NCBI RefSeq assembly: GCF_008692035.1
Contig: NZ_VTFG01000001.1
Coordinates: forward strand, 1,178,001 to 1,242,000
Source: Pseudomonas marginalis
GTDB taxonomy: Bacteria; Pseudomonadota; Gammaproteobacteria; Pseudomonadales; Pseudomonadaceae
Length of the DNA: 64,000 bases
Direction: 5' to 3'
The notes under the pieces were generated by a model. It saw nothing but the letters and a program-made list of their open reading frames with translations, ran no database searches and was not told where the DNA came from. Positions 30,273-39,665 of this stretch are shown here, one piece after another (within the stretch, counting starts at the first letter, position 1; each line of letters begins with the position of its first letter). Made by a program: the position numbers and the translations under genes.

Positions 30273-32780
30273 ATGAAGGGAACAACCACCGGCAGCGAAG
30301 CCGCTGCATTGATTGCGCGGCTGGACTGGGCGCACAGCCCCCTCGGTGAGGCCAATGATTGGCCGCAAAGCCTGCGCACAGCCGTGGACATCGTCATCCA
30401 CTCTCCGATGCCGATGCTCCTGCTGTGGGGCAGCGAACTCACCCAACTCTACAACGACGGCTTCGCCCTGCTGGCGGGCAATAAACACCCGGACGCCATG
30501 GGCCAGCCGGCGCACCAGACCTGGCCGGAACTCGAAAGCTTCACTGCGCCGATCTACGACGCCGTGCTGACCGGCCAGGTGCGCACCTTCAGCGAGCAGC
30601 GTTTTGTCCTGCAACGCAACAATCGCGACACCGAAATCTGGCTGGACCTGACCTACAGCCCGATCCGCGATGAAAGCGCCAATGTGGCCGGCATCCTGGT
30701 CACGGCCATCGAAACCAACGAACGGCGCAAGGCCCAGCACAACACCGAACAACGCCTGCAACTGGCCCTGGCCGCCACCGATGCGGTGGGCACCTGGGAC
30801 TGGGACATTGGCGAAGACCGCTTTATCGCCGACGCGCACTTCGCCTACCTGCACGGGGTTGATCCAAGCGACGCCAGCCGGTTGCCGATCAGCGACTACC
30901 TGCAAGGCGTACATCCCGAAGACCGCGGCATGGTGGCGCGCAGCATCAAGCATTGCATCACCTACGGCACTGAATACGCCGAGGAATATCGCCTGCAACA
31001 GGCCGACGGCCAGGTGCGCTGGGTGTTCGCCCGGGGGCGTTGCTACAAGGATCATCAAGGCCGCCCCGCGCGCTTCCTCGGCGCGGCACTGGACCTCACC
31101 GAGCGCAAAAATACCGAGCAGGCCCTGCGCCAGAGCCAGACCGAACTGCAGTTGATCATCAACGCCATGCCGGTGCTGATCGGCTACGTCGACCACGAGC
31201 AGCGTTTTCGCCTGAACAACAGTGCCTACCTCGACTGGTACGGCCTGACGCCCCAGGAGCTGTACGGCAAGACCATCCGCGAAGTGCTCGGCGACGATGT
31301 GTACGCCGGGCGCGAGGACAAGATCGCCGCTGCGCTCAGGGGCAAGGCCTGCAGTTTCATGACCGTCACCCCCCATCGCGATGGCCGCCCGCGCCATGCG
31401 TTGATGAAATACCTGCCACGCTTCAGCAATGACGGCTCGGTGAACGGTTTCTACATCTTTGTCATCGATGAAACCGAACGCAAACTCACCGAAGAAGCCC
31501 TGCGCCACCTCAACGAGAACCTCGAGGAGCGCGTGGCCCAGCGCACCCAGGCGCTGGCCGAAGCCAACGAACGCCTGCAAAACGAGATGTTCGAGCGCGA
31601 GCGCGCCGAAGATGCCCTGCGCCATGCGCAGAAGATGGAAGCGGTGGGCCAGCTCACCGGCGGTATCGCCCACGACTTCAATAATATGCTCACCGGCATC
31701 ATCGGCAGCCTGGACCTGATGCAGCGCTACATCGCCGCCGGGCGCAGCGACGAGATCGGCCGCTTTACCGACGCCGCCGTGTCCTCGGCCCATCGCGCGG
31801 CCGCCCTCACCCACCGTCTGCTGGCGTTTTCACGGCGCCAGTCGCTGGACCTTCGCCCGCTGGATCCGAACCAGTTGGTAGCGTCCCTGGAGGAGCTGTT
31901 CCAGCGCACCAAGGGCGCGCATATCACGCTCAAGGTGCAACTGGGCCGCGACATCTGGCCGGTCAACACCGACGCCAGCCAACTGGAAAACGCCCTGCTC
32001 AACCTGGTAATCAACGCACGCGACGCCATGCCCGATGGCGGCGAACTGCTGATCGAAACCGCCAACAGCTACCTGGACGGCACCGATATCACCACCCTCG
32101 AACCAGTCAGGGCCGGCGACTACGTGATGCTCGGCGTGTGTGACAACGGCAGCGGCATGGCACCGAAGATTCTCGCCAAGGCGTTCGACCCGTTCTTCAC
32201 CACCAAGCCCATCGGCCAGGGCACCGGCCTGGGGCTGTCGATGATCTATGGGTTTGCCCAGCAGTCCGGTGGCCACGTGACCATCCAGAGCGAACCGGGC
32301 CAGGGCACCTGCGTGCGCCTGTATCTGCCGCGCCTGCACGGCACCTCCCTGGAAAGCAGCCAGCCCGCCCATCCGGGCGAAGTCCCGCTGGCCCTTGCCG
32401 GCGAAGCGGTGGTGGTGGTCGAGGATGACCCGGCGGTGCGCATGCTGGTGGTCAATGTGCTCGACGAGCTGGGTTATACCGCGCACCAGGCGGCGGATGC
32501 CCGTGCGGCGCTGCCGTTGCTGGAGTCGGACTTGCGCGTGGACCTGCTGGTGACAGACGTCGGCCTGCCCGGCATGAACGGCCGCCAACTGGCGGAGATC
32601 GCCCGCCAGCATCGGCCGGGGCTCAAGGTGCTGTTCATGACCGGCTACGCGGAGAAAGCCGCCGAACGCCAGGGCTTCCTGGAGGACGGCATGGACATGG
32701 TCGCCAAGCCGTTTTCCATCGACCTGCTGGCGACCAAAATCCGCAGCATGATCAGCGTCGATGATTCAGTTCAGGCATAA
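30273..32780 (+). CDS. soluble hybrid histidine kinase with PAS sensor domains
   Basis: A protein of 835 residues from the ATG at 30273 (AGGG 6 nt upstream). An N-terminal GAF/PAS-like domain (about 25-150), a PAS_3-type domain (about 165-285), a further PAS (about 290-405) and a short coiled coil lead into HisKA with [11 protein letters not shown] (phosphorylated His467). An HATPase domain follows ([22 protein letters not shown]) and a C-terminal receiver domain with Asp762 in TDVGLPG. No membrane segment is present, so the signal is intracellular. No HPt domain or separate response regulator is adjacent, so its output is unknown. The neighbours are not functionally informative. Confidence 0.9.
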   Translation: MKGTTTGSEAAALIARLDWAHSPLGEANDWPQSLRTAVDIVIHSPMPMLLLWGSELTQLYNDGFALLAGNKHPDAMGQPAHQTWPELESFTAPIYDAVLTGQVRTFSEQRFVLQRNNRDTEIWLDLTYSPIRDESANVAGILVTAIETNERRKAQHNTEQRLQLALAATDAVGTWDWDIGEDRFIADAHFAYLHGVDPSDASRLPISDYLQGVHPEDRGMVARSIKHCITYGTEYAEEYRLQQADGQVRWVFARGRCYKDHQGRPARFLGAALDLTERKNTEQALRQSQTELQLIINAMPVLIGYVDHEQRFRLNNSAYLDWYGLTPQELYGKTIREVLGDDVYAGREDKIAAALRGKACSFMTVTPHRDGRPRHALMKYLPRFSNDGSVNGFYIFVIDETERKLTEEALRHLNENLEERVAQRTQALAEANERLQNEMFERERAEDALRHAQKMEAVGQLTGGIAHDFNNMLTGIIGSLDLMQRYIAAGRSDEIGRFTDAAVSSAHRAAALTHRLLAFSRRQSLDLRPLDPNQLVASLEELFQRTKGAHITLKVQLGRDIWPVNTDASQLENALLNLVINARDAMPDGGELLIETANSYLDGTDITTLEPVRAGDYVMLGVCDNGSGMAPKILAKAFDPFFTTKPIGQGTGLGLSMIYGFAQQSGGHVTIQSEPGQGTCVRLYLPRLHGTSLESSQPAHPGEVPLALAGEAVVVVEDDPAVRMLVVNVLDELGYTAHQAADARAALPLLESDLRVDLLVTDVGLPGMNGRQLAEIARQHRPGLKVLFMTGYAEKAAERQGFLEDGMDMVAKPFSIDLLATKIRSMISVDDSVQA

Positions 32781-32811
32781 TCGCGCGCCGTCGCACACCT
32801 GGTAGAGACCG

Positions 32812-33087
32812 ATGAAAGCCCAAGCCCGCCATATCCTGGTGAAAACCAGCGAAGAAGCCGAACAGCTCAAGCAGCGCATTGCCAAGGGCGAAGCCTTTGA
32901 TGTGCTGGCCAAGAAGTACTCCACGTGCCCGTCCGGCAAGCGCGGCGGCGACTTGGGTGAAGTGCGGCCGGGGCAGATGGTCGGGGTGATCGATGCGGTG
33001 ATCTTCAAGAAACCGGTGAAGGTGGTGCACGGGCCGATCAAGAGCAAGTTCGGGTATCACCTGGTGCAGGTGTTTTACCGGGATTGA
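32812..33087 (+). CDS. PpiC-type parvulin, second copy
   Basis: A protein of 91 residues: one parvulin domain with ARHILVKTSEEAEQL, STCPSGKRGGDLGEVRPGQMV and GPIKSKFGYHLVQVFY. It starts 31 nt after the hybrid kinase stop and may share its transcript. Compared with the copy at 18325 it keeps the CPS..GGDLG and FGYHL landmarks but differs widely elsewhere, so the two are old paralogues rather than a recent duplication. It is cytoplasmic by lack of a signal peptide. Confidence 0.93.
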   Translation: MKAQARHILVKTSEEAEQLKQRIAKGEAFDVLAKKYSTCPSGKRGGDLGEVRPGQMVGVIDAVIFKKPVKVVHGPIKSKFGYHLVQVFYRD

Positions 33088-33100
33088 GGCTTTGGCTTAA

Positions 33101-33161
33101 GACCGCTATCGGGGGCAAGCCCCCTCCCACAGGGGTTTGCTCCCGATCCGCCGCAGGCGGC
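33101..33161. repeat. REP unit with inverted partner
   Basis: GACCGCTATCGGGGGCAAGC and onward to CTCCCACA, followed by GGGGTTTGCTCCCGATCCGC and the short hairpin CCGCCGCAGGCGG. It fills the space between the converging parvulin and kdgK genes and is a plausible bidirectional terminator. Confidence 0.8.
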
Positions 33162-33168
33162 CATTCAT

Positions 33169-34080
33169 CTACTCCCTGGGGATCAGCGCCCCCGGCACCT
33201 GGATAACCCGGCTCGCCAATCGATGCCCGGCCAAAGCAGCCTCCTGGGGCGAACCGCCCTTGAGCCGACTGGCCAGGTACGCCGCACTGAACGAATCCCC
33301 CGCCGCCGTAGTGTCCACCACCTTCTCCACCTTCAGCGCCGGCACGGCAAGGCGCTCACCGTCGCAACGGATCAAACACGCATCCGCACCGCGCTTGAGC
33401 ACCACTTCCGCAATCGCCGGGTACGCCGCGAATACCTGTTCGCTGTCGGCATAACCAAACAACGCGCGTTCGTCATCCTCGGTCAGCAAGGCGATATCCA
33501 CCTCGGCCAGTACGCTGCGATAAGCCTCGCGGGCAACGTCCACCGTGGCCCAGAGCCGTGGCCGGTAGTTGTTGTCAAACACCACTGCGCCGCCACGTCG
33601 GCGGGTTTCGATCAGCACTTCGAGCAGGCGCTGGCGCCCGACTTCACCCAGCACCGCCAGGGTAATGCCGCTGAAATACACCACGTTGTAGTCCGGCAAT
33701 GCCGCCAGGATCGGCGCAGCCGCCGGCGTGGTAAAGCAGTCGCGCACGGCCGCTTCGTTGCGCCAGTAGAGGAATTTGCGCTCGCCGTTGGCATCGGTCT
33801 GGATGCAGTACAAGCCGGGCAAACGCCCGGGCAGGCGCTGGACCCGCTCCAGGCCCAAGCCTTCTTCGGCCCAGTGCGCACACATGGCGTCGCTGAAGCT
33901 GTCATCGCCCAAGGCGGTGACATAGTCCACCGTGCCGATATCCCCCAGCTCACGGCGCAGGTACACCGCCGCGTTCAGGGTGTCGCCGCCGAAGCTCTGT
34001 TGCAGGCTGCCGTCGGCGCGGTGTTGCAATTCGATCATGCATTCGCCGATCAGGGCGATGCGGGGGTGGGTGGTGGTCAT
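33169..34080 (-). CDS. kdgK: 2-keto-3-deoxygluconate kinase (PfkB family)
   Basis: A protein of 303 residues with the ribokinase/PfkB fold. It has an N-terminal GECMIEL and FGGDTLNAAVYL sugar-binding loop typical of KdgK, and the C-terminal DTTAAGDSF motif with catalytic Asp262. It phosphorylates 2-keto-3-deoxygluconate (KDG) to KDPG for the Entner-Doudoroff aldolase. It is the last gene of a minus-strand group with a PLP enzyme, an IclR regulator, RidA and an ABC importer. That points to KDG being formed from an amino sugar acid rather than from uronates (see findings). Confidence 0.85.
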   Translation of the reverse strand: MTTTHPRIALIGECMIELQHRADGSLQQSFGGDTLNAAVYLRRELGDIGTVDYVTALGDDSFSDAMCAHWAEEGLGLERVQRLPGRLPGLYCIQTDANGERKFLYWRNEAAVRDCFTTPAAAPILAALPDYNVVYFSGITLAVLGEVGRQRLLEVLIETRRRGGAVVFDNNYRPRLWATVDVAREAYRSVLAEVDIALLTEDDERALFGYADSEQVFAAYPAIAEVVLKRGADACLIRCDGERLAVPALKVEKVVDTTAAGDSFSAAYLASRLKGGSPQEAALAGHRLASRVIQVPGALIPRE

Positions 34081-34090
34081 GGCTTTACAC

Positions 34091-35299
34091 TCAGAAACGG
34101 GTTTCCAGGGACTCGATCACCCGCAACTGCTCATCCACCAGGCAGCCGACCTGCCACTTGTCGAAGGTCAGGCAAGGGTGCGAGGTGCCGAAGGAAATGA
34201 TGTCGCCGATGCGCAGCTCGACACCTGCCGCAACGGTCATGAAGGCGTGCTGGTCCATCACGGCGGTGACGGTGCAGGCGCTCACATCATCGCCTTCCGC
34301 CGGCAGGATCCCGGCGCGATAGCGTTTAAGCGGCACCGGTAAACCGGCGTCGTAGGCCACGTCGCGCTTGCCCAGGGCGATCACCGCAAAGCCCGGCTCA
34401 GGCAACGATTGCACATGGGCCCAGACTTCCAGGGCCGGGCGCAGGCCTTCCTGGAGGTCGCCGCGACGGTCGAGCACGCAGCATTGCGCCTCTTTGTAGA
34501 TGCCATGGTCGTGGGCCACGTAGCTGCCGGGGCGCAATACGCTGAGGAAACGGCCGGCGGCGTTTTGGGTTTCGAAGGACTCGGCGATCAGGTCGTACCA
34601 GGCCGACCCAGACGCCGTGATAATGGGCTTGGGCAGGTCGAAGGCCCCATTGTTTTGCAGGTCCACGGCCAGGCGCACCAGGCTCGCGGCGAAGTCGCGG
34701 ATGCCATTGATGGCGTGCTCGCCGTGGATCACCCCTTCGTAGCCTTCGATACCGGTGAGGGCCAGGGCCGGCTGGGCCTTGATCGCCTTGGCCAGGTCGC
34801 GCACTTCCTGCTCGCTGCGGCAACCGCAACGGCCGCCGACCACGCCGTATTCGATCATCACGTTCAGGCGCAGGCCACGGGCGGCGAAGAACAGGCCCAG
34901 GTCGGCGACGTTGTCCGGGTGGTCGACCATGCAGTGGAAGTCAAAATCCTTGTCGGCCAGCAGGTCGGCGATCAACGCCATGTTCGGTGCGCCCACCAAC
35001 TGGTTGGCCATCAGCACCCGGCGCACGCCACCGGCATAGGCGGCGCGGGTCTGCACCGCGTTGGCCAGGGTAATGCCCCAGGCGCCCGCGGCAAGCTGGC
35101 GCTGGAACAATGCCGGCATCATGCTGGTCTTGCCGTGGGGCGCCAGTTCCGCGCCGCTGTTGCTGACGAAATCCTGCATCCAGCGAATGTTGTGTTCCAG
35201 GGCGTCGCGGTGCAGCACCAGGGCGGGCAGGCTGACGTCACGGACCAGGTGGGCACCGACGGCGGCGGCGCCCTTTTCAACGGCATTGATGGCTGACAT
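34091..35299 (-). CDS. fold-III PLP enzyme, probable D-glucosaminate ammonia-lyase / D-amino acid deaminase
   Basis: A protein of 402 residues with an alanine-racemase-like N-terminal barrel. The PLP lysine is expected at Lys57 in APHGKTSMMP, the PHxKT motif of D-serine dehydratase and D-threonine aldolase. The C-terminus carries SHPC (His374, Cys376), the zinc pair of eukaryotic-type D-serine dehydratases. The chemistry is thus likely elimination of water and ammonia from a beta-hydroxy D-amino acid. Placement 10 nt before a KDG kinase makes D-glucosaminate (product KDG) the best candidate substrate. D-serine or D-threonine remain possible. Confidence 0.8.
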   Translation of the reverse strand: MSAINAVEKGAAAVGAHLVRDVSLPALVLHRDALEHNIRWMQDFVSNSGAELAPHGKTSMMPALFQRQLAAGAWGITLANAVQTRAAYAGGVRRVLMANQLVGAPNMALIADLLADKDFDFHCMVDHPDNVADLGLFFAARGLRLNVMIEYGVVGGRCGCRSEQEVRDLAKAIKAQPALALTGIEGYEGVIHGEHAINGIRDFAASLVRLAVDLQNNGAFDLPKPIITASGSAWYDLIAESFETQNAAGRFLSVLRPGSYVAHDHGIYKEAQCCVLDRRGDLQEGLRPALEVWAHVQSLPEPGFAVIALGKRDVAYDAGLPVPLKRYRAGILPAEGDDVSACTVTAVMDQHAFMTVAAGVELRIGDIISFGTSHPCLTFDKWQVGCLVDEQLRVIESLETRF

Positions 35300-35308
35300 G
35301 GAAAACTC

Positions 35309-36073
35309 CTATTCGTTGATGCGACGGGCCAGGTTGTTGGCGCTGTCGATCAACACCCGGCGATAGTCGTTGTAGTTTTTGCTCGCATCGGCCCGAGGGG
35401 CGACGATGCACAGCGTCGCAATGCTGACGCCCTGCGCGTCCCGGACCGGGGCGGCAAAGCAGTGGGTAAAGGTGTCGGCCACACTGTCGAAGGAAAAGAA
35501 CCCATCGAGGGTGGCCTGGCGGATTTGCGCGAGGAAGGTCTCCAGCGGCAGGCGCTGGCCGTCCGGCAGGATAAAGTCGTCGTGGTCGATCAGTTCGATG
35601 ATCTGCTGGTCGCTCAAGTGCCCCAGCAACAGGCGCCCGGAGGCGGTCCATGGGATCGGCGCGTCTTCACCGATGTCCGAGGAAATGCGGAAATGCCGCT
35701 CGCCTTCGCGCATCAGCGCCACCGTGTATTTGCGCCCGTTGAGCAGGCACATCTGCGCGGTTTCGTGGGTTTGGCTGACGATCTCCTGCAAGGCGTGGTC
35801 GGCCTCGCGGGTCAGGTCGAAATGACGCAAGTGGGCCTGGCCGAGGAAATACAACTGACGGCCGAGGTAGACGTGACCGTCCTTGCCCACGGTTTCGAGG
35901 ATGCGCCGCTCCAACAAGGAGGCGACCAATTCGTAGACCGTGGATTTGGGGCTGCCGATGCCACTGGCAATATCATTCGGGCGCAGGGGCTGGCCGATTT
36001 CCTTGAGAAAATCGAGGATATCGAATGCACGGTCCAGGCCTTTGGCGCGGCGTTTGATGGTGTCTTCGGTCAT
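35309..36073 (-). CDS. IclR-family transcriptional regulator
   Basis: A protein of 254 residues from the ATG at 36073. A winged-helix N-terminus (RAFDILDFLKEIGQPLRPNDIASGIGSPKSTVYELVASL) and an IclR effector domain (IPWTASGRLLLGHL, FAAPVRDAQGVSIATLCIVAP) are seen. A longer frame passes into the REP element upstream and is not real. The ATG has no good SD of its own. A GTG 39 nt upstream with AGGAG opens a 13-codon frame ending in an ATGA overlap, so coupling is possible. It probably controls the surrounding catabolic and ABC genes. Confidence 0.88.
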   Translation of the reverse strand: MTEDTIKRRAKGLDRAFDILDFLKEIGQPLRPNDIASGIGSPKSTVYELVASLLERRILETVGKDGHVYLGRQLYFLGQAHLRHFDLTREADHALQEIVSQTHETAQMCLLNGRKYTVALMREGERHFRISSDIGEDAPIPWTASGRLLLGHLSDQQIIELIDHDDFILPDGQRLPLETFLAQIRQATLDGFFSFDSVADTFTHCFAAPVRDAQGVSIATLCIVAPRADASKNYNDYRRVLIDSANNLARRINE

Positions 36074-36119
36074 GGCGATATCGGTCCGGTCGAAGTTGTT
36101 GGGTACGACACAATTCTCC

Positions 36120-36208
36120 TGTGGGAGGGGGCTTGCCCCCGATGAGGGAGTGTCAGCACATGCATTTGTGACTGACTCACCGCCATCGGGGGCAAGCCCC
36201 CTCCCACA
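36120..36208. repeat. REP pair (inverted)
   Basis: TGTGGGAGGGGGCTTGCCCC at the left and GGGGCAAGCCCCCTCCCACA at the right, with a central inverted segment (TGTCAG...CTGAC). It separates ridA from the IclR gene and so may partly insulate the ABC/ridA transcript from the downstream catabolic genes. Confidence 0.88.
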
Positions 36209-36242
36209 TTGGATTTGCAGTGGGCTTAAGGGTGAGGGCAAT

Positions 36243-36632
36243 TTAGCCCTTTTTCTTGTAGGCCACGCAATCAATCTCGACCTTGCAGTCCACCATCATG
36301 TTGGCCTGCACACAGGCGCGCGCCGGCGCGTGTTCCGGGGTGAAGTATTCGCCGAAGACCTTGTTGAAACTCCAGAAGTCCCGCGGGTCTTCCAGCCACA
36401 CGCCGACCCGCACCACGTCTTTCAACTCGTAGCCGGCTTCTTCGAGGATCGCCACCACGTTGCGCAGGGTCTGCCGGGTTTGCTCGATGATCCCGCCGGT
36501 GATGATTTCGCCGTCCACCGCAGGCACTTGGCCCGAGACGTACAGCCAACCGTCCGCTTCCACCGCGCGGGCGAAGGGACGCGGCTGGCCACCGCCGGCC
36601 GTACTGCCGGCTCCGTAACGAGTGATGCTCAT
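36243..36632 (-). CDS. ridA: RidA family enamine/imine deaminase
   Basis: A protein of 129 residues from the ATG at 36632 with AGGAG 9 nt upstream. An upstream extension overlapping the ATPase gene is rejected. It shows WLYVSGQVPAVDGEIITGGI, the QTRQTLRNV helix and the closing CKVEIDCVAY, close to the RidA/YjgF pattern. RidA proteins hydrolyse the reactive enamines and imines released by PLP dehydratases. That matches the PLP enzyme two genes downstream. It follows the ABC ATPase by 16 nt. Confidence 0.9.
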   Translation of the reverse strand: MSITRYGAGSTAGGGQPRPFARAVEADGWLYVSGQVPAVDGEIITGGIIEQTRQTLRNVVAILEEAGYELKDVVRVGVWLEDPRDFWSFNKVFGEYFTPEHAPARACVQANMMVDCKVEIDCVAYKKKG

Positions 36633-36648
36633 AAAACGATGCTCCTGA

Positions 36649-37431
36649 TTAAAAACGAATGTTCTTGAGAAATTCCGCCAGGCGCGGCGATTGCGGCCGC
36701 TCGAAGATGTCCTTCGACGAGCCCTGCTCTTCAATCCGGCCCTGGTTCATGAAGACGATCTTGTCCGAGACTTCATAGGCAAAGCGCATTTCGTGGGTGA
36801 CCAGCAACATGGTCATGCCCTCTTCCGCCAGGCCCTTGATCACACTGAGCACCTCGCCCACCAGTTCCGGGTCGAGGGCCGACGTGACTTCGTCGAAGAG
36901 CATCAGGCTCGGGTTCATGGCAATGGCACGGGCTATCGCCACACGCTGTTGCTGGCCGCCGGACAGCTGGCCGGGGAAGTGATCGCGGCGCTGCAAAAGT
37001 CCTACACGGTCCAACCATTTTTCCGCGAGTGCCACCGCCTCGTCCTTAGGCATTTTCTTAACTTTCAACAGGCCGAGGGTGACGTTCTGCAATGCGCTCA
37101 GATGGGGAAACAGGTTGAACTGCTGGAACGCCATGCCGGTCATCGCCCGGTGCTGGGCGATCACGCGTTCGGGGTGACGCACGCGCTTGCCGCCGATGTC
37201 GCTGTAGCCGATGGACTCGCCATCCAGGGTGATCTGCCCGCCCTGGAATTCTTCCAGCAGGTTGACGCAACGCAGCAAGGTGGTCTTGCCCGAGCCGCTG
37301 GAGCCGATCAACGTCACCACGTTGCCGCGCGCCATGGACAGGTCGACGCCCTTGAGCACTTCGACCTCGCCGTATTGTTTACGCAGGCCGCGGATGTCCA
37401 GCAGCGGCTCGGTTGTTTGAGGTTGGTTCAT
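36649..37431 (-). CDS. polar amino acid ABC transporter ATPase
   Basis: A protein of 260 residues of the GlnQ/HisP type: Walker [11 protein letters not shown]-loop [16 protein letters not shown], signature [14 protein letters not shown], Walker [16 protein letters not shown] and H-loop VTHEM. It energises the two adjacent permeases. It overlaps the preceding permease gene by 4 nt (ATGA). Confidence 0.93.
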   Translation of the reverse strand: MNQPQTTEPLLDIRGLRKQYGEVEVLKGVDLSMARGNVVTLIGSSGSGKTTLLRCVNLLEEFQGGQITLDGESIGYSDIGGKRVRHPERVIAQHRAMTGMAFQQFNLFPHLSALQNVTLGLLKVKKMPKDEAVALAEKWLDRVGLLQRRDHFPGQLSGGQQQRVAIARAIAMNPSLMLFDEVTSALDPELVGEVLSVIKGLAEEGMTMLLVTHEMRFAYEVSDKIVFMNQGRIEEQGSSKDIFERPQSPRLAEFLKNIRF

Positions 37432-38096
37432 GGCAAGGCCACCCGCTTTTCAATGTAGCGCCCGAATAACTCGATGGCGTAGTTGATGACAAAGAACAGA
37501 AACCCGGCGAACAGGTAGAACTCCAGGGTCATGAAGGTACGCGCGATCACTTGTTGGGTACTCAGCAGCAATTCGGCCACGCCGATCACCAAGAGCAAGG
37601 TCGAGGCCTTGACGATTTCCGTCGAGGAATTGACCCAGGTCGGCAGGATCTGCCGCAGCGCCTGGGGCAGCAGCACGTAGGCCAGGGACTGCTGGAACGT
37701 CAGGCCAATCGCCTTGCCCGCTTCCAGTTGCCCACGGGGAATGGCTTGCAGTGCACCGCGCACGATTTCCGAGACGTGGGAGCCGCAGAACAGCGTGAGC
37801 CCGACGGCGCCGGCCTGGAACGCGGTGATTTTCCAGCCAAGCGCCGGCAGCATGTAGAAACACGCCAACACCAGCACAAACACCGGCGTGCCACGGATCA
37901 GGTCGACATACAGGCGAAACGGTGCGCGCATCCAGAATTTGCCGTAGGTCAGGATCAACCCGGCGACGATACCGATCAGCGTGCCAAAGATAATCGCCAG
38001 CACCGACACCGCGACACTGGCCTGAAACCCCGCCCAGAGCGTATCCCGGGCGATCCACAACTCATGCAGCCAGCTGGGGGACTCGTACATGGACAC
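37428..38096 (-). CDS. polar amino acid ABC transporter permease
   Basis: A HisM/GlnP-type permease of 222 residues with about five membrane helices and the EAA-like segment [19 protein letters not shown]...[12 protein letters not shown]. It forms a heterodimer with the permease encoded directly before it. It lies 5 nt after that gene. Confidence 0.92.
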   Translation of the reverse strand: MSMYESPSWLHELWIARDTLWAGFQASVAVSVLAIIFGTLIGIVAGLILTYGKFWMRAPFRLYVDLIRGTPVFVLVLACFYMLPALGWKITAFQAGAVGLTLFCGSHVSEIVRGALQAIPRGQLEAGKAIGLTFQQSLAYVLLPQALRQILPTWVNSSTEIVKASTLLLVIGVAELLLSTQQVIARTFMTLEFYLFAGFLFFVINYAIELFGRYIEKRVALP

Positions 38097-38101
38097 CCTC
38101 C

Positions 38102-38764
38102 TTAACGACGGATCGCCAGACGCTGCTCCAGGTAACGGAGCAGCATGGCAATGAGGTAACAGGCCGCCACGTAGAGCGCGGTCGTGACCAGCCAGGTTTC
38201 AATCACCCGGTAGCTTTCGACGTTGATCTTGCGGGCGTAATAGGTCAGCTCGGGCACTGCGATGGCGGCGGCCAGCGAGGTGTCCTTGAACAGCGAGATA
38301 AAGTTGTTCGACAGCGCGGGCAGTACGTTGCGCAGCATCACCGGTACGGTGATATACGCACGGATCCGCCATTCGCCGAGGCCGATGGCCAGTCCGGCTT
38401 CGCGCAAGCCCTTGGGAATATTCAACAGCCCGGCGCGGAACACTTCGGTCAGGTAGGCACCGGCGTACAGCGACAGGGTGATGATGAACGACGGGATCTT
38501 GTCCAGGCGGATACCCAGGCTGGGCAACGCAAAGTAGATCAACAGGATCAGCACCAGGATCGGCGTATTGCGGATCACCGTCACATACACCGAGGCCAGG
38601 ATTCGCAACGCACGGTGTCTGGACAGCATGGCAAACGCCATCAACAGGCCGATCACGCAACCGATGGCGATCGACAGCAATGCCAGTTGCAGGCCCAGGC
38701 CGAGCCCCGCCAGCAAGGTGTCGAAATCGCGCCACACGGCGGCAAAGTTCAACTGATAGTTCAT
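38102..38764 (-). CDS. polar amino acid ABC transporter permease
   Basis: A HisQ/GlnP-type permease of 220 residues with about five helices. The conserved loop reads IPKGLREAGLAIGLGEWRIRAYITVPVMLRNVLPALSN in pieces. It is encoded 52 nt after the binding protein and just before the second permease. Confidence 0.92.
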   Translation of the reverse strand: MNYQLNFAAVWRDFDTLLAGLGLGLQLALLSIAIGCVIGLLMAFAMLSRHRALRILASVYVTVIRNTPILVLILLIYFALPSLGIRLDKIPSFIITLSLYAGAYLTEVFRAGLLNIPKGLREAGLAIGLGEWRIRAYITVPVMLRNVLPALSNNFISLFKDTSLAAAIAVPELTYYARKINVESYRVIETWLVTTALYVAACYLIAMLLRYLEQRLAIRR

Positions 38765-38816
38765 GGTCAGCAGTACCTGATGGGGGCGCCGTTGGCGGCG
38801 CCCCGGTTTTCACGAA

Positions 38817-39665
38817 TCACTTGAACTCGACGGGAAAGCCGATGGCAGGTTCCGGCAGGTCCACACCGAACCACTGCTTGAACGACGCCTTGTAGGTGGG
38901 GAATTCCACACCGGTCATGGCCTCATGCAGCGCGGTGTTGACGAAGTTCAGCCAGTCCTGGTCGCCACGCTTGACCGCGCACGCGTAGGTTTGCGGGCTC
39001 CAGGCGTAGGCCGGGCTGCGGTAGCGGCCGGGGTTCTGCACCATCAGGTACTTGACCGAGGACTGGTCGGTGGCGGCGGCATCGGCGCGACCGGAGTTCA
39101 CCGCCTGGTACATCAGGTCGACGCTGTCGTACTGGTCGACCTTGGCCTTGGGCAGCGCCTGGTGCACCAGCTCTTCGGCATACACGTTCTGCAGCACCGC
39201 CACGGTGACGCCATCGCCCGCTGCCTGCAGGTCTTCGATTTCCTTGTACTTGCTGTTGTTCGGCAGCAGCAGGCCCACGCCTTCGCGGTAGTACGGCAGC
39301 GTGAACGCCACTTGCTGGGCACGGCTGGCGGTGACGGTGATGAACTGGCAGCTCATGTCGACCTTGTCGGTCAGCAGGTTGGGAATGCGTGCGTCGGACG
39401 ACTGCACCACAAACTCGACCTTGCTCGGGTCGTTGAACAAGCCCTTGGCCACAATGCGGCCGATGTCGATATCAAACCCCTGCAACTTGCCATCCGCTCC
39501 CTGGAAGTGCCACGGCGCATTGGTACTGCCTGTACCCACGATCAGGTGCCCACGCTTGAGCACATCATCGAGCTTGCTGTCCGCCGCCTGCACGATGCCT
39601 GCGAGGGAAGCCGATGCGGCGAAGAGAAAAACACACGCTTTGAACACGGAAGGTCGGTGATGCAT
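38817..39665 (-). CDS. periplasmic amino-acid-type binding protein of the ABC importer
   Basis: A protein of 282 residues from the ATG at 39665, with GGAG 8 nt upstream. A longer frame adds 34 residues with no signal character. The signal peptide ends around SLAGIVQAADSK. The mature part is a family 3 solute-binding protein (VLKRGHLIVGTGSTNAPWHFQ, GFDIDIGRIVAKGLF). It is the first gene of a minus-strand operon with two permeases, the ATPase and RidA. By context the ligand may be D-glucosaminate. Sequence alone only supports a small polar amino acid or amino-sugar acid. Confidence 0.9.
   Translation of the reverse strand: MHHRPSVFKACVFLFAASASLAGIVQAADSKLDDVLKRGHLIVGTGSTNAPWHFQGADGKLQGFDIDIGRIVAKGLFNDPSKVEFVVQSSDARIPNLLTDKVDMSCQFITVTASRAQQVAFTLPYYREGVGLLLPNNSKYKEIEDLQAAGDGVTVAVLQNVYAEELVHQALPKAKVDQYDSVDLMYQAVNSGRADAAATDQSSVKYLMVQNPGRYRSPAYAWSPQTYACAVKRGDQDWLNFVNTALHEAMTGVEFPTYKASFKQWFGVDLPEPAIGFPVEFK

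Noticed and set aside
36120..36208. Recurrent REP palindromes considered as a dispersed CRISPR-like array.
   Set aside because: Copies are scattered singly or as inverted pairs in intergenic gaps, with no regular spacers and no cas genes.
35309..36274. Longer IclR reading frame starting at 36274.
   Set aside because: The extra 67 residues are translated REP sequence (CGRGLAPDGGES). The HTH domain begins just after the ATG at 36073.
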